DNA of 28,841 nucleotides, taken from positions 1 to 28,841 of the forward strand of contig CAZNFR010000042.1 of assembly GCA_964572225.1 (NCBI GenBank). Direction: 5' to 3'. The notes under the pieces are model-generated. The model worked only from the letters and a program-made list of their open reading frames with translations, was not told where the DNA came from and did not search any database. Shown here in pieces: positions 1 through 8,151 of the stretch. The stretch is from CAZNFR01 sp964572225 (lineage in GTDB: Bacteria; Bacteroidota; Bacteroidia; Bacteroidales; GCA-2748055). The translations under genes were made by a program, and so were the position numbers. Within the stretch, counting starts at the first letter, position 1. Every line of letters starts with the position of its first letter.

Positions 1-50
1 GGCTTTTATGCCTATATATCAGCAGTTTAAGTCGCTAAGTTGGAGGCAAT

Positions 51-76
51 GGGATTTAGGGATTTAGGGATTTGGG
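51..76 (+). repeat. G-rich GGGATTT octamer-like array
   Basis: Four runs of three G separated by ATTTA or ATTT lie here on the plus strand. This is a diverged copy of the GGGGATTT array found at three other intergenic sites in the window. The spacing would allow a G-quadruplex. It lies downstream of the minus-strand lipoprotein gene that ends at 207. Confidence 0.7.
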
Positions 77-137
77 TCAGGGAAGGTCAATAATCAGGAA
101 CGTATAATAGATAATTCGTTACGAGCAAGAGGGTAAA

Positions 138-172
138 TCGGGAGTAGATTTTCGTAACAGAGCTACTCCCGA
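138..172 (-). terminator. Possible terminator hairpin after the LamG lipoprotein gene
   Basis: A perfect 10-bp inverted repeat (TCGGGAGTAG ... CTACTCCCGA) with a 15-nt loop starts 35 bp past the stop of the minus-strand gene. No clear U-run follows on that strand, so the terminator role is inferred from position and stem quality only. Confidence 0.35.
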
Positions 173-206
173 ATATATCTGGCAATCGGTGATTAGTTCG
201 CCATGC

Positions 207-1316
207 TTAGAATGTAAACCCTTCCAAAAACAACTCAATTACCTCATTTTCATCCAATGATCCATTGATAAAAATAACCTCATCAAGAATGCCAATAAAA
301 GGATGCTGACCATGACAAATGCCAGATTCCCTGTTCCCCAAAGTTGTATTTAGCGTATTATTTGTGATAAGACTATCAAAGTTTGCTGATTCTTCATCCA
401 TCAGGATGCCATTCAAATACATTTTCAATAAGGCCCCATCCCAAGCCAGTACTATATTAAGCCAACTATTTTCCACAACAGGTGCAGAAACCTTAGCAGA
501 CTCGTATAATAAGTTGCCAATAAGGTTATCAGATTTTATAGTGAAAATAATTTCACCCTTTATAAGAATAATTCCATAGTTATCAGTGTTATTTTTTCCT
601 GATTTGTTTAATACCCACCTTTTGCCATCTGAATCTTCTACATAAATCCACATTGAGATTGAAAAAGGGTATTCTATATCAAGATCACCGATTCGAATGG
701 CAGAGTTTCCATTAAATCTATAGGCTGCAGAAGGATTTCCGAACCGATCAGCCACTAACTGAACGTTGGAATTTATACCATCATAACCATTCCCACTCTC
801 ATCATCACTATTTCCATTAAAAGGAAAATAGGCTATCAGATCTAAATGTAAAGCTTTCTTATATATATAAACTTTTAACGATGATCCGGGTTTTCCTTTT
901 ATTGATGCTTCAATTGTATTTGAACTTTTGCCCAACAATCTATATTCAAGGAGATCAACTGTTTGATTTAAATCTTCTTCGCAAAGAAACGCGATATCAT
1001 TAAGTTTCAAATTTGCACTTGAGGTTTTATAAAAGCCCTCAGGACCGTTTTCTACTCTAATAATTATGGAATCTCTCGGATTGATTAGCTCAAAAGTATC
1101 ATACACTTTTAGGGGTTTACCCTTTAAACGCTCAAAATTAAACACAGAAACTAATTTATACCCATCAGGTGGAATTTCAATTGAATTTGCAGATTTCTTT
1201 TGTGAGGTAGGGTAAAGGTTTTGTTCAATTTGAACTTCGTCTTTTTCACAGGCAATTACAAGAAAAACAAGGCCAAAAGCTAATGAAACATTCAGGATTC
1301 TATTTTTAATATTCAT
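207..1316 (-). CDS. LamG/concanavalin-like domain lipoprotein
   Basis: This gene encodes a 369-residue predicted surface or periplasmic lipoprotein. The N-terminus has a hydrophobic stretch ending in a lipobox (LVIAC, Cys23) followed by acidic residues (EKDE), as usual for Bacteroidota lipoproteins. Residues 30-155 match nothing I recognise. Residues about 158-365 look like a LamG_3/concanavalin-like jelly roll: it opens with an 'AYFPFNGNSDDESGNG' type motif, has 'SMWIYV' and 'WLNIVLAWDG..LKMYLNG' strands, and ends with 'FIGILDEVIFINGSLDENEV'. Such domains bind sugars or other ligands; no catalytic residues are evident. The gene stands alone, 284 bp downstream of the response regulator gene. 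An A-tract of about 11 precedes the start codon on the coding strand. Confidence 0.85.
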   Translation of the reverse strand: MNIKNRILNVSLAFGLVFLVIACEKDEVQIEQNLYPTSQKKSANSIEIPPDGYKLVSVFNFERLKGKPLKVYDTFELINPRDSIIIRVENGPEGFYKTSSANLKLNDIAFLCEEDLNQTVDLLEYRLLGKSSNTIEASIKGKPGSSLKVYIYKKALHLDLIAYFPFNGNSDDESGNGYDGINSNVQLVADRFGNPSAAYRFNGNSAIRIGDLDIEYPFSISMWIYVEDSDGKRWVLNKSGKNNTDNYGIILIKGEIIFTIKSDNLIGNLLYESAKVSAPVVENSWLNIVLAWDGALLKMYLNGILMDEESANFDSLITNNTLNTTLGNRESGICHGQHPFIGILDEVIFINGSLDENEVIELFLEGFTF

Positions 1317-1600
1317 TGTTTTTTTTTTTATTAGCGTTAATAATCAGACAACATTTAAACCTGGAATTCCAAAAACAAATTATTCAATATATAATCTAAT
1401 GTAAATACTGAATTATCAGTATTTTATAATGACTCGGATTACCTGAAATATTTTATTTAATAACTCGTGAAAATATGGCAACCTAGAGCACTTACTCCAT
1501 CAAAAGTAATTGCTGCTAGATCAACTCTTATCGTAAAAAATTTATAGGTAGAAATGAATTTTGACAGGGACTGACTGAATCCTCCATAAAAAGACCGCAT
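1317..1600. other. Intergenic region upstream of the lipoprotein gene
   Basis: This 284-bp AT-rich spacer separates two minus-strand genes. It contains a T-run of about 11 (1319-1329) directly upstream of the lipoprotein start and a perfect inverted repeat at 1403-1424. No coding potential was seen. Confidence 0.6.
1403..1424. promoter_or_regulatory. Perfect 9-bp inverted repeat, operator or weak terminator
   Basis: The arms AAATACTGA and TCAGTATTT are separated by ATTA. The element lies about 90 bp upstream of the lipoprotein start and about 180 bp past the response regulator stop. It could be an operator for the first or a terminator for the second. No U-run follows on the minus strand, which slightly favours the operator. 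Confidence 0.4.
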
Positions 1601-2173
1601 TTAATAAAACATCTCCAAAAAATTGCCACACCCTGTCTTCCTCAGAATATTCTGCCGGTGGGTATTCACCGTTAGTAGAGAAATATTCAATTGCCCGGCG
1701 ATTTCATCGCTGGTGAGGCCGGAGCGGACCAGGGAGGTGATTTCAGTTTCACGAGGGGTTAGTCCGTAACGCTTCTTAAGCTGATTAAGAACGTCAATCC
1801 CGGATCTCCTCATTTCCAGGAACCGATCCAGACTTTCGGTAAGTTCATCGCTGTCGACCGGTTTTAGAATATAATCAAATGCTGACTGCTTGATGGCCTG
1901 AATGGCATACTTATTATAAGAGGTCACAAAAATTATACTGGCAGCAGGAAAACTGGTCCGTACCTTCCTGGCGAGTTCAAGCCCATTCATTCCCGGCATC
2001 TCTATATCAACAAAAACAAGTCCGGGTTTCATCCTTCGGATCGTTTCTTCTGCCTTCAATGGATCAAAAATGCCTTTAGGTTTATACAGAAATGGATAAT
2101 TTTCCAGCAAGTGTTTCAACCGTGCAATGGCGGCAGGCTCATCATCGACAATTAAGGTCGGGCAGGCAATCAT
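1601..2173 (-). CDS. Response regulator with receiver and LuxR-type HTH domains
   Basis: This is a 190-residue DNA-binding response regulator. The receiver domain spans about residues 5-122: acidic pair D10/D11, phospho-acceptor D56 in 'VFVDIEMPGMNG', a Thr in 'FVTSYNKYA', and the conserved Lys in 'FDYILKPVD'. That last motif is typical of LytTR-class receivers. The output at about 136-190 is instead a LuxR/NarL-type helix-turn-helix ('LTPRETEITSLVRSGLTSDEIAGQLNIS', split here by eye, then 'TVNTHRQNILRKTG'). The gene starts 66 bp after the stop of the LytS-type kinase on the same strand, so they are probably co-transcribed and form a cognate pair. The C-terminus is short after the HTH, normal for this subclass. 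Confidence 0.93.
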   Translation of the reverse strand: MIACPTLIVDDEPAAIARLKHLLENYPFLYKPKGIFDPLKAEETIRRMKPGLVFVDIEMPGMNGLELARKVRTSFPAASIIFVTSYNKYAIQAIKQSAFDYILKPVDSDELTESLDRFLEMRRSGIDVLNQLKKRYGLTPRETEITSLVRSGLTSDEIAGQLNISLLTVNTHRQNILRKTGCGNFLEMFY

Positions 2174-2239
2174 GGTTCGTGACTTTATCTCAAAAGTATC
2201 AATTTCTGGTAAGGAAAAAAACGAATAATTGTCCTTCCA

Positions 2240-4330
2240 CTAGTCTTCCAATAGGATAATCACCCGGGTACCGCATGGATTACTTTCCTCATCAACAAGA
2301 TCCTCAATGCTGAAACTGATATGGGAGTTGTTTAGTTCTTCATGCAATATAAGAATTCGTTCTAACGTACTAAGTCCCCTTTTTGCACCATAAGTCGTTA
2401 TCTCTGCCGCACGTTTCCTGCCTATGCCGTTATCTTCGATGGTCAGTTCAAACCCTTCACCCTTTTCCCTGCTGTAAATCAGAATACGGCCTTTTCTCTC
2501 CAATAGATGACGAATTCCGTGCTTCACCGAATTTTCCACAAAATTCTGAACCAGCATTTTAGGTACCCCGAATTCCAACAGTAGTTTTTCCTTTACATCC
2601 ATCTCAAAATCAAAACTTCCATTTCTCAACTGTTCAAGGGTGAGGTAATTTTTAACAAAGAATAACTCCTCTTTCATTGTTATGGTTGTCCTTTCTGAGT
2701 TTTCCATGCTGGTGACCATGAGTTGGGAAATCCTGCTCACATAATTGTAGGCCTTTTCATTATCGCCCTCCTGATAACAATGGGCTATGTTATTTATGGC
2801 ATTAAAAAGGAAGTGCGGTTCTAACTGATGCTGAACATTCGCCAACTGGTATTTCAATAACCTCGATTGTGCCTTTTGCCGAAATTCCAGGCGCTTTCTC
2901 TGAAAACGAAAAACCCAGTGAAACAGAACATAGTTTAGCCCAAGTAGGATAAAGAATATCAGAAAACGAACGGGATAATAGGGATTGGATTGGTAGCGAA
3001 AAAGTGCTTTCTTTTGGGGTTGTGATATAAATAAATAAGAAGCATCTTGTTTACGAAAATGCGAAAAGAGGACATTATCATGTTCGGAATTATAATCCGT
3101 TGTCACACCATGTCTGAAATCATGGGTATATAAAACCATCTCTCCCAAATCGGAAAGCCCGATATTTTCCATCCTGCCGTCTTCATTCAGGTCAATTCTG
3201 CTCCAACGAACCATTGATCCGCGAAGGGACAAGGAAATCTTCTGTTTTAGTTCAAGCTTATGGTTATACTTGCATAGTACACCTTTATTAAAAAGGTAGG
3301 CCCCTCCATCTTCGGCATTGGTAACAAATTTAGAATTTGGGTCGATGGTTGATTCATGAATAATTTCAGTGTAAAGTGAGTCTTCATTCATACCCACATT
3401 GAAAAGCCGGTTTTCCATCTCCGGATCCAAAGGGTCTTTCACTAAGCCAGCTAAGCTTTCGTTACCTCTACCGGAAAAGGGAAACAGCACGATCCTTGAG
3501 CCTTTATCTCCCAATGCCAGGGGAGACCTGATAAGATTAAGATCCTTGTCATAAACCATCAGCCATGCAAGAGAATCGGAATAAGGATATTTCCCGGTCA
3601 TGTCATTCCCGGGAGCATATGTGCTGCCGGTTATTTCTTTCATTCCATCCCTGTTAATGTCGATTACCAGGGGCACAATAATATTATTAGAGACGAACGC
3701 ATTTTGCCGGATGATTTTTTTTTTATGCATATCCAATAGATAGAGACTTCTGGGTTGTCGGCTAAATCCGGCGCAAACAGTGAAAACCAGGTCCTGGTAA
3801 CCATCGTCGTTGACATCTGAAATAACAGAGTTGATACGCCAGTCCTGCCTGTCCTGATAAAGACTCACACTGTCCACGAAAAAATACTGATAACGGAATT
3901 CCTTCCCTGAAAACAATTCCGCCACTACCATTAAAAGGCTGTCCTTTGAATACAAAAAGCCCACAATTTCAAGCTTTCCGTCACCATCAAGATCTGATAC
4001 AGCCGGTTGGGCATACCTGAGCCACTCTCCTCTCAGATTCAACTGTTGTTTATTGGATTGTGAGAGATCTTCAACCACGATTGCCGGATTGCCCAGATCC
4101 GTTTTAAAACGCACAAATTCAATATTGCCATCCCCATCCAGATCTTCGTATAACTGGTGCGAAGTTCCAGGTGATAATGCTTCCCATTCCAGGTAAAGCA
4201 CATACTTATTAATGCTAAAAGGAAGAAGGAAAAAAAGAAGGAGGGAAAAAAGAAGGGCAAGTAGGAATGAAAGTCCATATTCTGTAATCTTTTTTCCTGT
4301 GAAAAGTTTTCGTTCTTTGGAGATATTCAT
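2240..4330 (-). CDS. LytS-type sensor histidine kinase with periplasmic FG-GAP/VCBS propeller
   Basis: This 696-residue membrane kinase has a first transmembrane segment at about 18-40 and a second at about 455-474. The 410 residues between them are predicted periplasmic. They contain five calcium-loop-like repeats of D-x-D/N-x-D-G type near residues 63-71, 113-121, 172-180, 224-232 and 380-388 (for example DLDGDGKLE), typical of FG-GAP/VCBS beta-propellers. After the second membrane segment comes a short coiled linker, then a His_kinase (PF06580) domain with the phospho-acceptor H506 in 'QLEPHFLFNAINNI'. A HATPase follows, with N-box 'VQNFVENSVKHG' (N600) and G-box 'EDNGIG'. The product should autophosphorylate and phosphorylate the downstream regulator. 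The ligand is unknown; a propeller input could bind a saccharide or protein, but this is inference. Confidence 0.93.
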   Translation of the reverse strand: MNISKERKLFTGKKITEYGLSFLLALLFSLLLFFLLPFSINKYVLYLEWEALSPGTSHQLYEDLDGDGNIEFVRFKTDLGNPAIVVEDLSQSNKQQLNLRGEWLRYAQPAVSDLDGDGKLEIVGFLYSKDSLLMVVAELFSGKEFRYQYFFVDSVSLYQDRQDWRINSVISDVNDDGYQDLVFTVCAGFSRQPRSLYLLDMHKKKIIRQNAFVSNNIIVPLVIDINRDGMKEITGSTYAPGNDMTGKYPYSDSLAWLMVYDKDLNLIRSPLALGDKGSRIVLFPFSGRGNESLAGLVKDPLDPEMENRLFNVGMNEDSLYTEIIHESTIDPNSKFVTNAEDGGAYLFNKGVLCKYNHKLELKQKISLSLRGSMVRWSRIDLNEDGRMENIGLSDLGEMVLYTHDFRHGVTTDYNSEHDNVLFSHFRKQDASYLFISQPQKKALFRYQSNPYYPVRFLIFFILLGLNYVLFHWVFRFQRKRLEFRQKAQSRLLKYQLANVQHQLEPHFLFNAINNIAHCYQEGDNEKAYNYVSRISQLMVTSMENSERTTITMKEELFFVKNYLTLEQLRNGSFDFEMDVKEKLLLEFGVPKMLVQNFVENSVKHGIRHLLERKGRILIYSREKGEGFELTIEDNGIGRKRAAEITTYGAKRGLSTLERILILHEELNNSHISFSIEDLVDEESNPCGTRVIILLED

Positions 4331-4875
4331 GCTAGGCCGAACTAAAAAAGTTTAAGGCTTTGGAGGTGGAAACCTCCACAACCCGAAGTTATGGCTGATC
4401 AAAGATCTTTGAGGCTTTCATCAATAAAGTTACACAATATCCCCAAATCCCCAAATTCCCAAATCCCCACATCCCTACATCCCTACATCCCTACATTCGA
4501 TCGCCGGGAAGTCAATCCCCGGGGTAAGTACGGATAAAGATTAGGAAGCAAGAAAACAGACTGAGTATGTTTTGAAAGGCACGCTGTTAAGCTTCTGTAT
4601 TGCAGTTTCCATAGGGATTATTGTTCAGCTGGTAATCCAGGATAGATAATCCGTGAAAGCCCTTCGGACTTTCGAAGGACTTGCCATTGACGGATTCTTA
4701 ATTGATGAGGTCCAGACCTGGCCATTGTCCGACAGGGTGATCAACTAAACAGCCTATCCCTGAAAATTCTTTATTACATTGATTATAATCGCATATTCGG
4801 TAAATAACCCTGGATATGGCTATTTGGGATTAAGTTGGTGATTCTGAATTTAATCCCCGATAATTTCTTCTTCGA
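4331..4875. other. 545-bp intergenic region without a recognisable gene
   Basis: This spacer lies between two minus-strand genes. It holds an octamer-type C-rich array at 4441-4495 and a small inverted repeat (CCTTCG...CGAAGG) near 4660-4679. Short minus-strand open stretches exist around 4600-4740 but contain stops and match no family I know. It presumably carries the promoter of the kinase gene and the 3' end of the T9SS cargo transcript. Confidence 0.6.
4441..4495 (+). repeat. AAATCCCC/ACATCCCT tandem array
   Basis: The array begins with CCCCAAAT units and drifts into CCCTACAT units, giving seven or more C-runs at 8-bp spacing. The complementary strand is G-rich with quadruplex potential. 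The repeat is shared with the sites at 51, 24215 and 25822. Confidence 0.85.
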
Positions 4876-5895
4876 TTACTGCACCACCAACGTTTCCACC
4901 AGTGCCTCCCCGTTAATCACACTTCTAACCGTATACTGCCCCCTGCTGAGTGAATATTTCTGAAGGCTAAATTCCCGGCTGAAAGGTCCTGCCGGAAGTT
5001 GACCTTCAAAAAGGGTTGCCAGTCTTTTGCCGGAGAAATCATAGAGCTCGATCATCAGGTCACCCGATTCCGGAAAATGGTATTCAAGGGTAACCAGGTC
5101 TTTTGCCGGATTGGGAAACATCCTAAAGGGGGATTGTTCGTCATTCCCGGGTTCAGGGCCAAGAAGCTTATCACTCATTAAATAGACGGTTTGGGCAGAT
5201 AATTGTCTTGCCTGGGTCCCTTCATAATTAACTTCCTGAACAACCGCAACAGGATAACGCTGATCCTGACTATACCATCGATAGGTAATCACCTCGTAAT
5301 CCTGAGGAGTACTCATTTCGATCCGGTAGTTACGAATGGTTTTCACCCGCAGTGTATTATCATACACCACTCCGTCGGGAAGAATAAGCTTCCCCTGCCC
5401 ATCCGCTTCAACCGTATAACTTCCGGTTACATCGTATTCAGCAGTGCTTTGCAGATACTTGCCCTGATAATTCCCCGAAATGACATTCCCATACGCAAAA
5501 GGAAAGCGCATTTTGACAAAAGGTTGATCGTAAACAAAGTTTTGTTTGCCATTCCCGTTCATCATACCGTAATATAGCATTTCGTTTTCATTCACCTGAA
5601 AAAAGAAACGGTTACCGTACTCATTTACGGCATAATTGGTATGTGCAAACCTGCTTTCAACATCCTCGGATACAGCACTGGTAACCAATCCATCCGAACT
5701 TTTCTTCTCCTTTGATACGGTAAGGTCCCAGATGCGATCGGTTCCTGCCGGACCGGGATGGGTATAGGAGGTTGCCTTCATTACGTAATTTCTATTCAAG
5801 GCATAAGCATGGTTTTCGTAGGTTAAAACTACAGTTTGTGCTGACAGGGAAGCAGTAAATGCTAGCACAAACGATATCTGTACTAATCTTTTCAT
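4876..5895 (-). CDS. Secreted protein with T9SS type A C-terminal sorting domain
   Basis: This 339-residue protein has a Sec signal peptide (MKRLVQISFVLAFTASLSAQ, cleavage after 'SAQ'). The central 220 residues are beta-rich, of unknown function, and contain no active-site motif that I recognise. The last 80 residues form a type IX secretion sorting domain: 'FRMFPNPAKDLVTLEYHF', then 'LMIELYDFSGKRL', and at the end 'GQYTVRSVINGEALVETLVVQ'-like strands. The product is therefore expected to cross the outer membrane through T9SS and be anchored to the surface or released. T9SS is essentially restricted to Bacteroidota and close relatives, so this gene is one of the better lineage markers here. 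It appears to be monocistronic. Confidence 0.88.
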   Translation of the reverse strand: MKRLVQISFVLAFTASLSAQTVVLTYENHAYALNRNYVMKATSYTHPGPAGTDRIWDLTVSKEKKSSDGLVTSAVSEDVESRFAHTNYAVNEYGNRFFFQVNENEMLYYGMMNGNGKQNFVYDQPFVKMRFPFAYGNVISGNYQGKYLQSTAEYDVTGSYTVEADGQGKLILPDGVVYDNTLRVKTIRNYRIEMSTPQDYEVITYRWYSQDQRYPVAVVQEVNYEGTQARQLSAQTVYLMSDKLLGPEPGNDEQSPFRMFPNPAKDLVTLEYHFPESGDLMIELYDFSGKRLATLFEGQLPAGPFSREFSLQKYSLSRGQYTVRSVINGEALVETLVVQ

Positions 5896-6144
5896 AATTT
5901 TAGCGTTTTAATTAATGTTCCGCATGCCAAGGTAATAAATGTTCAGGGAAGGGATCATTAGGAATACGTTAAAAATCCCTTAAACCAATGTTCCATACCT
6001 TAGGGAACTAATCTTTCAAGTATGATCGAATTCATTCTCAACATCTCCCAACTCGGCTAACCACCCGGCTCACCCAAGACCTACGGCTTCATTCAAACTC
6101 AATTCAAGACCTGAATTCCCTGCCTAAAGGTCTAAATACAGGGC

Positions 6145-6276
6145 TTAAAGTGCAATCTTGAATCTGACAAAATGTGCAACCCCTGCATCTTTTTCACCAA
6201 GGTCTGCACCCCATGAACCTACCAGGATGCCAGACGGATTCATATCCAGACTTGCTCCAAACTGGCCCTGCTTTTA
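6145..6276 (-). pseudogene. C-terminal FG-GAP remnant beyond an in-frame stop
   Basis: Directly after the TAA (6276-6274) that ends the FG-GAP gene, the same reading frame stays open for 42 more codons to a second TAA at 6147-6145. It reads KQGQFGASLDMNPSGILVGS and continues through 'WGADLGEKDAGVAHFVRF'. This matches the pattern of the earlier repeats (compare 'KKGLFGVSLAMFDNYLFVGATGS' and 'DAGRVLVYRF'). The last repeat of the propeller is thus present in the DNA but separated from the rest by one stop codon. Confidence 0.85.
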
Positions 6277-7407
6277 AGTAATTATGCCAGTGATATCCAT
6301 TTCAAAAACAAATCTTTCATTCTCGAATCGATAAACCAATACGCGACCTGCATCCTTGTATCCGTTAACTTCCGAACCGGTAGCCCCTACAAATAAATAA
6401 TTATCGAACATAGCCAGGGATACCCCGAACAGTCCCTTTTTTTCTTTTACCGGCGCTGTGAAAGTTTGAAGAAATTCGTACCGCTCACCGTTCCATTTAT
6501 AGCAGCTCACGTATCCATGATCCTCAATATCCGAATCACCATTTCTGGCTCCAATAATAAGCAATTCGCCCGAGTGCAGGAATGCGCTTCCAAAACAATC
6601 ACATTTGCTTGTGGTTTCAGGGCTGAATACCTGTACCTGCTTCGTATTTTCACCTTCCCTTTCAAAACTGAGAACAGTTCCTGTCCGGGTGCCATCCGGA
6701 TTGTGATATACGGTTCCCACAAAGACCAATCCATTTCCAAGGGCTACCCGGGTTCCAAATCCGGTATGTTTATTATCAATGGTATTGAAAAGCTTCTTTT
6801 GAAGGTTCCAATTCCCGGTTTCCTTACTGAATAAGTAGGCTACCCCGCTATTGGAATTGCTCCCGGCAGCAAACGGTGCCCCTGCCAAAATATGTTTGTC
6901 GTCAATTTCCACATCAAACCCCAGTTCTGCACCTCCCGTCAATCCTTCAGGGATGAGTTGTTGACCGTAACCCCACTTTTCACCATCAAATTTGTAGTAA
7001 TAAACACATCCGGCCATGTAGTCAATGGCACTATTCCCCACAGCTCCCACAACAAGCTCATTTTCATGGGATGATATAGAAAAACCAAAATACTCATGAC
7101 TGGCGGGTTCCGGGGCAAAGATTTCCCCGAAATATTGCCACTCATTTTCTGTCCAACGGTAAACCTCAACTTTACCAGCCGCCACATGTTCATATAGGGT
7201 AAAATTTGGGCTGGCTATAAATGCCCAGTTATCTGTCAGACTCACATCCCAGCCACAATGCGCATCTCTCTGGGCTGGTGTGGGTGCGAATTGCTGAACC
7301 CATGGATTCTGTCCTTTCACTCCAGGATTAGATATCATCGTAACTAAAAAAAGGAGGATTCCGGTCCGTAAAAGATTCTTTATATCGTGTTTAACTTGTT
7401 TATTCAT
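6274..7407 (-). CDS. Secreted FG-GAP repeat propeller protein, truncated by an in-frame stop
   Basis: The open part encodes 377 residues. A hydrophobic segment at about 14-32 ('GILLFLVTMISNPGVKGQ') looks like a signal peptide. The rest is a series of integrin-like FG-GAP repeats of about 50-60 residues, each with 'FG.S/D/R', a 'hhVGA' strand and a 'G.VY.Y' strand, for example 'FGFSISSHENELVVGAVG', 'LGFDVEIDDKHILAGAPF' and 'FGVSLAMFDNYLFVGATG'. Such propellers bind ligands or serve as structural modules; no enzyme motif is seen. The frame ends within a repeat at 'ITGIIT', and the rest of that repeat continues in the same frame past the stop to 6145. The full-length form would be about 420 residues. 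Whether the stop is real, an assembly error or read through cannot be decided from one sequence. Confidence 0.85.
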   Translation of the reverse strand: MNKQVKHDIKNLLRTGILLFLVTMISNPGVKGQNPWVQQFAPTPAQRDAHCGWDVSLTDNWAFIASPNFTLYEHVAAGKVEVYRWTENEWQYFGEIFAPEPASHEYFGFSISSHENELVVGAVGNSAIDYMAGCVYYYKFDGEKWGYGQQLIPEGLTGGAELGFDVEIDDKHILAGAPFAAGSNSNSGVAYLFSKETGNWNLQKKLFNTIDNKHTGFGTRVALGNGLVFVGTVYHNPDGTRTGTVLSFEREGENTKQVQVFSPETTSKCDCFGSAFLHSGELLIIGARNGDSDIEDHGYVSCYKWNGERYEFLQTFTAPVKEKKGLFGVSLAMFDNYLFVGATGSEVNGYKDAGRVLVYRFENERFVFEMDITGIIT

Positions 7408-7753
7408 GGCGTTTACTTACGATTTGGTTATAATCATCTAAACGTTTAAATATGAATCAAGTAATTGACTTACAGGTGATATGGATTATTCTTTCAATTG
7501 ATTTATATCAACATGGAAAATTCACGAACGCAGCCGAAAAAACAATCCTTGCTCTTACTACCTTTCTCCAATCCTGGATCTGGGTTCCGGCCCAAAGAAA
7601 TTCTTAATCCTTAAGGCCCAAATTGTCCGTCCTGCTCCAGGTTATAATAAACAGCAGAAAGTAAAAAACGGAAACCTGCTGTTTCCCGGAAAATACAATT
7701 TTTAACAAAATTTATTTTTTATTTTAACCAAAATCCCTATTTTTGTTCGTAAT
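7408..7753. other. Divergent intergenic region between the FG-GAP gene and the arsenic locus
   Basis: This 346-bp spacer separates a minus-strand gene from the first arsR and must contain promoters for both. It includes a 9-bp inverted repeat (AAACAGCAG at 7649-7657, CTGCTGTTT at 7676-7684, 18-nt loop), a very AT-rich stretch at 7694-7740, and the arsR promoter and operator described separately. No open reading frame of note was found. Confidence 0.6.
7738..7745 (+). promoter_or_regulatory. Bacteroidota -7 promoter element for arsR unit 1
   Basis: TATTTTTG is an exact match to the Bacteroidota consensus TAnnTTTG. It ends nine bases before the annotated ATG at 7754, so transcription would begin almost at the start codon. 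The upstream region is AT-rich without an obvious TTTG at the -33 spacing. Confidence 0.5.
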
Positions 7754-7763
7754 ATGACGAACA
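7744..7763. promoter_or_regulatory. Putative ArsR operator overlapping the arsR start codon
   Basis: A perfect 7-bp inverted repeat, TGTTCGT-AATATG-ACGAACA, overlaps the -7 element and covers the ATG at 7754. Its size, symmetry and position fit autorepression by an ArsR/SmtB dimer. The binding protein is inferred. Confidence 0.6.
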
Positions 7764-8065
7764 TGATATTAAAAACGGAAGCGCTCAGCGACCAGCAAAT
7801 AAAAGCTGCCCGCTATGCAAAGGCTATGGGGCATCCGGTTCGAATGTATCTGCTGGAATTATTATCCCGGCAGAGCTGTTGCTACAGCGGAGATGTAACC
7901 ATGATTTTTCCCATTGCAAAATCCACCCTTTCCCAGCATTTAAAGGAATTAAAAGATGCCGGGCTTATCCAGGGGGAGATAGAAACTCCGAGGGTAAGAT
8001 ACTGTATAAACAGGAACAACTGGAAAGAGGCACAGGAGTTGTTTAAAAACTTGTTGCAAATTTGA
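7754..8065 (+). CDS. arsR: ArsR/SmtB family metalloregulator, first copy
   Basis: This 103-residue winged-helix repressor has the family features: 'YAKAMGHPVRMYLLELL' in the first helices, a recognition helix 'AKSTLSQHLKELKDAGLI' and a wing 'GEIETPRVRYCINR'. Cys42 and Cys43 sit in the helix where ArsR proteins often bind As(III), and Cys84 lies in the wing, so trivalent arsenic sensing by three thiols is plausible. It opens the first arsenic unit and probably represses it through the inverted repeat over its start. The start is uncertain: ATG at 7754 lies inside that operator and very close to the predicted transcription start, while ATG at 7763 would drop only three residues. Confidence 0.92.
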   Translation: MTNMILKTEALSDQQIKAARYAKAMGHPVRMYLLELLSRQSCCYSGDVTMIFPIAKSTLSQHLKELKDAGLIQGEIETPRVRYCINRNNWKEAQELFKNLLQI

Positions 8066-8080
8066 TTTTTTTTAGAATTA

Positions 8081-8107
8081 ATGTTCGGTGTTTTGCGAAA
8101 AACGAAT
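8081..8107. promoter_or_regulatory. TTCG/CGAA half-site cluster in the arsR-thioredoxin spacer
   Basis: The 86-bp gap after arsR contains TGTTCG, then GCGAAA and ACGAAT. These resemble half-sites of the operator at 7744-7763. The arrangement could be a second, weaker ArsR site or the relic of one. Evidence is limited to sequence resemblance. Confidence 0.3.
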
Positions 8108-8151
8108 AATAAAATGCATTACATATTAATATCATTATACTATTTAATTAC

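Noticed and set aside
4441..4495. CRISPR array
   Set aside because: The period is 8 bp with no unique spacers, and no cas genes are present; it is a simple tandem repeat.
4600..4740. Minus-strand coding relic between the T9SS cargo gene and the kinase gene
   Set aside because: Short open stretches read as plausible protein, but with stops and no recognisable family, so this may be chance.
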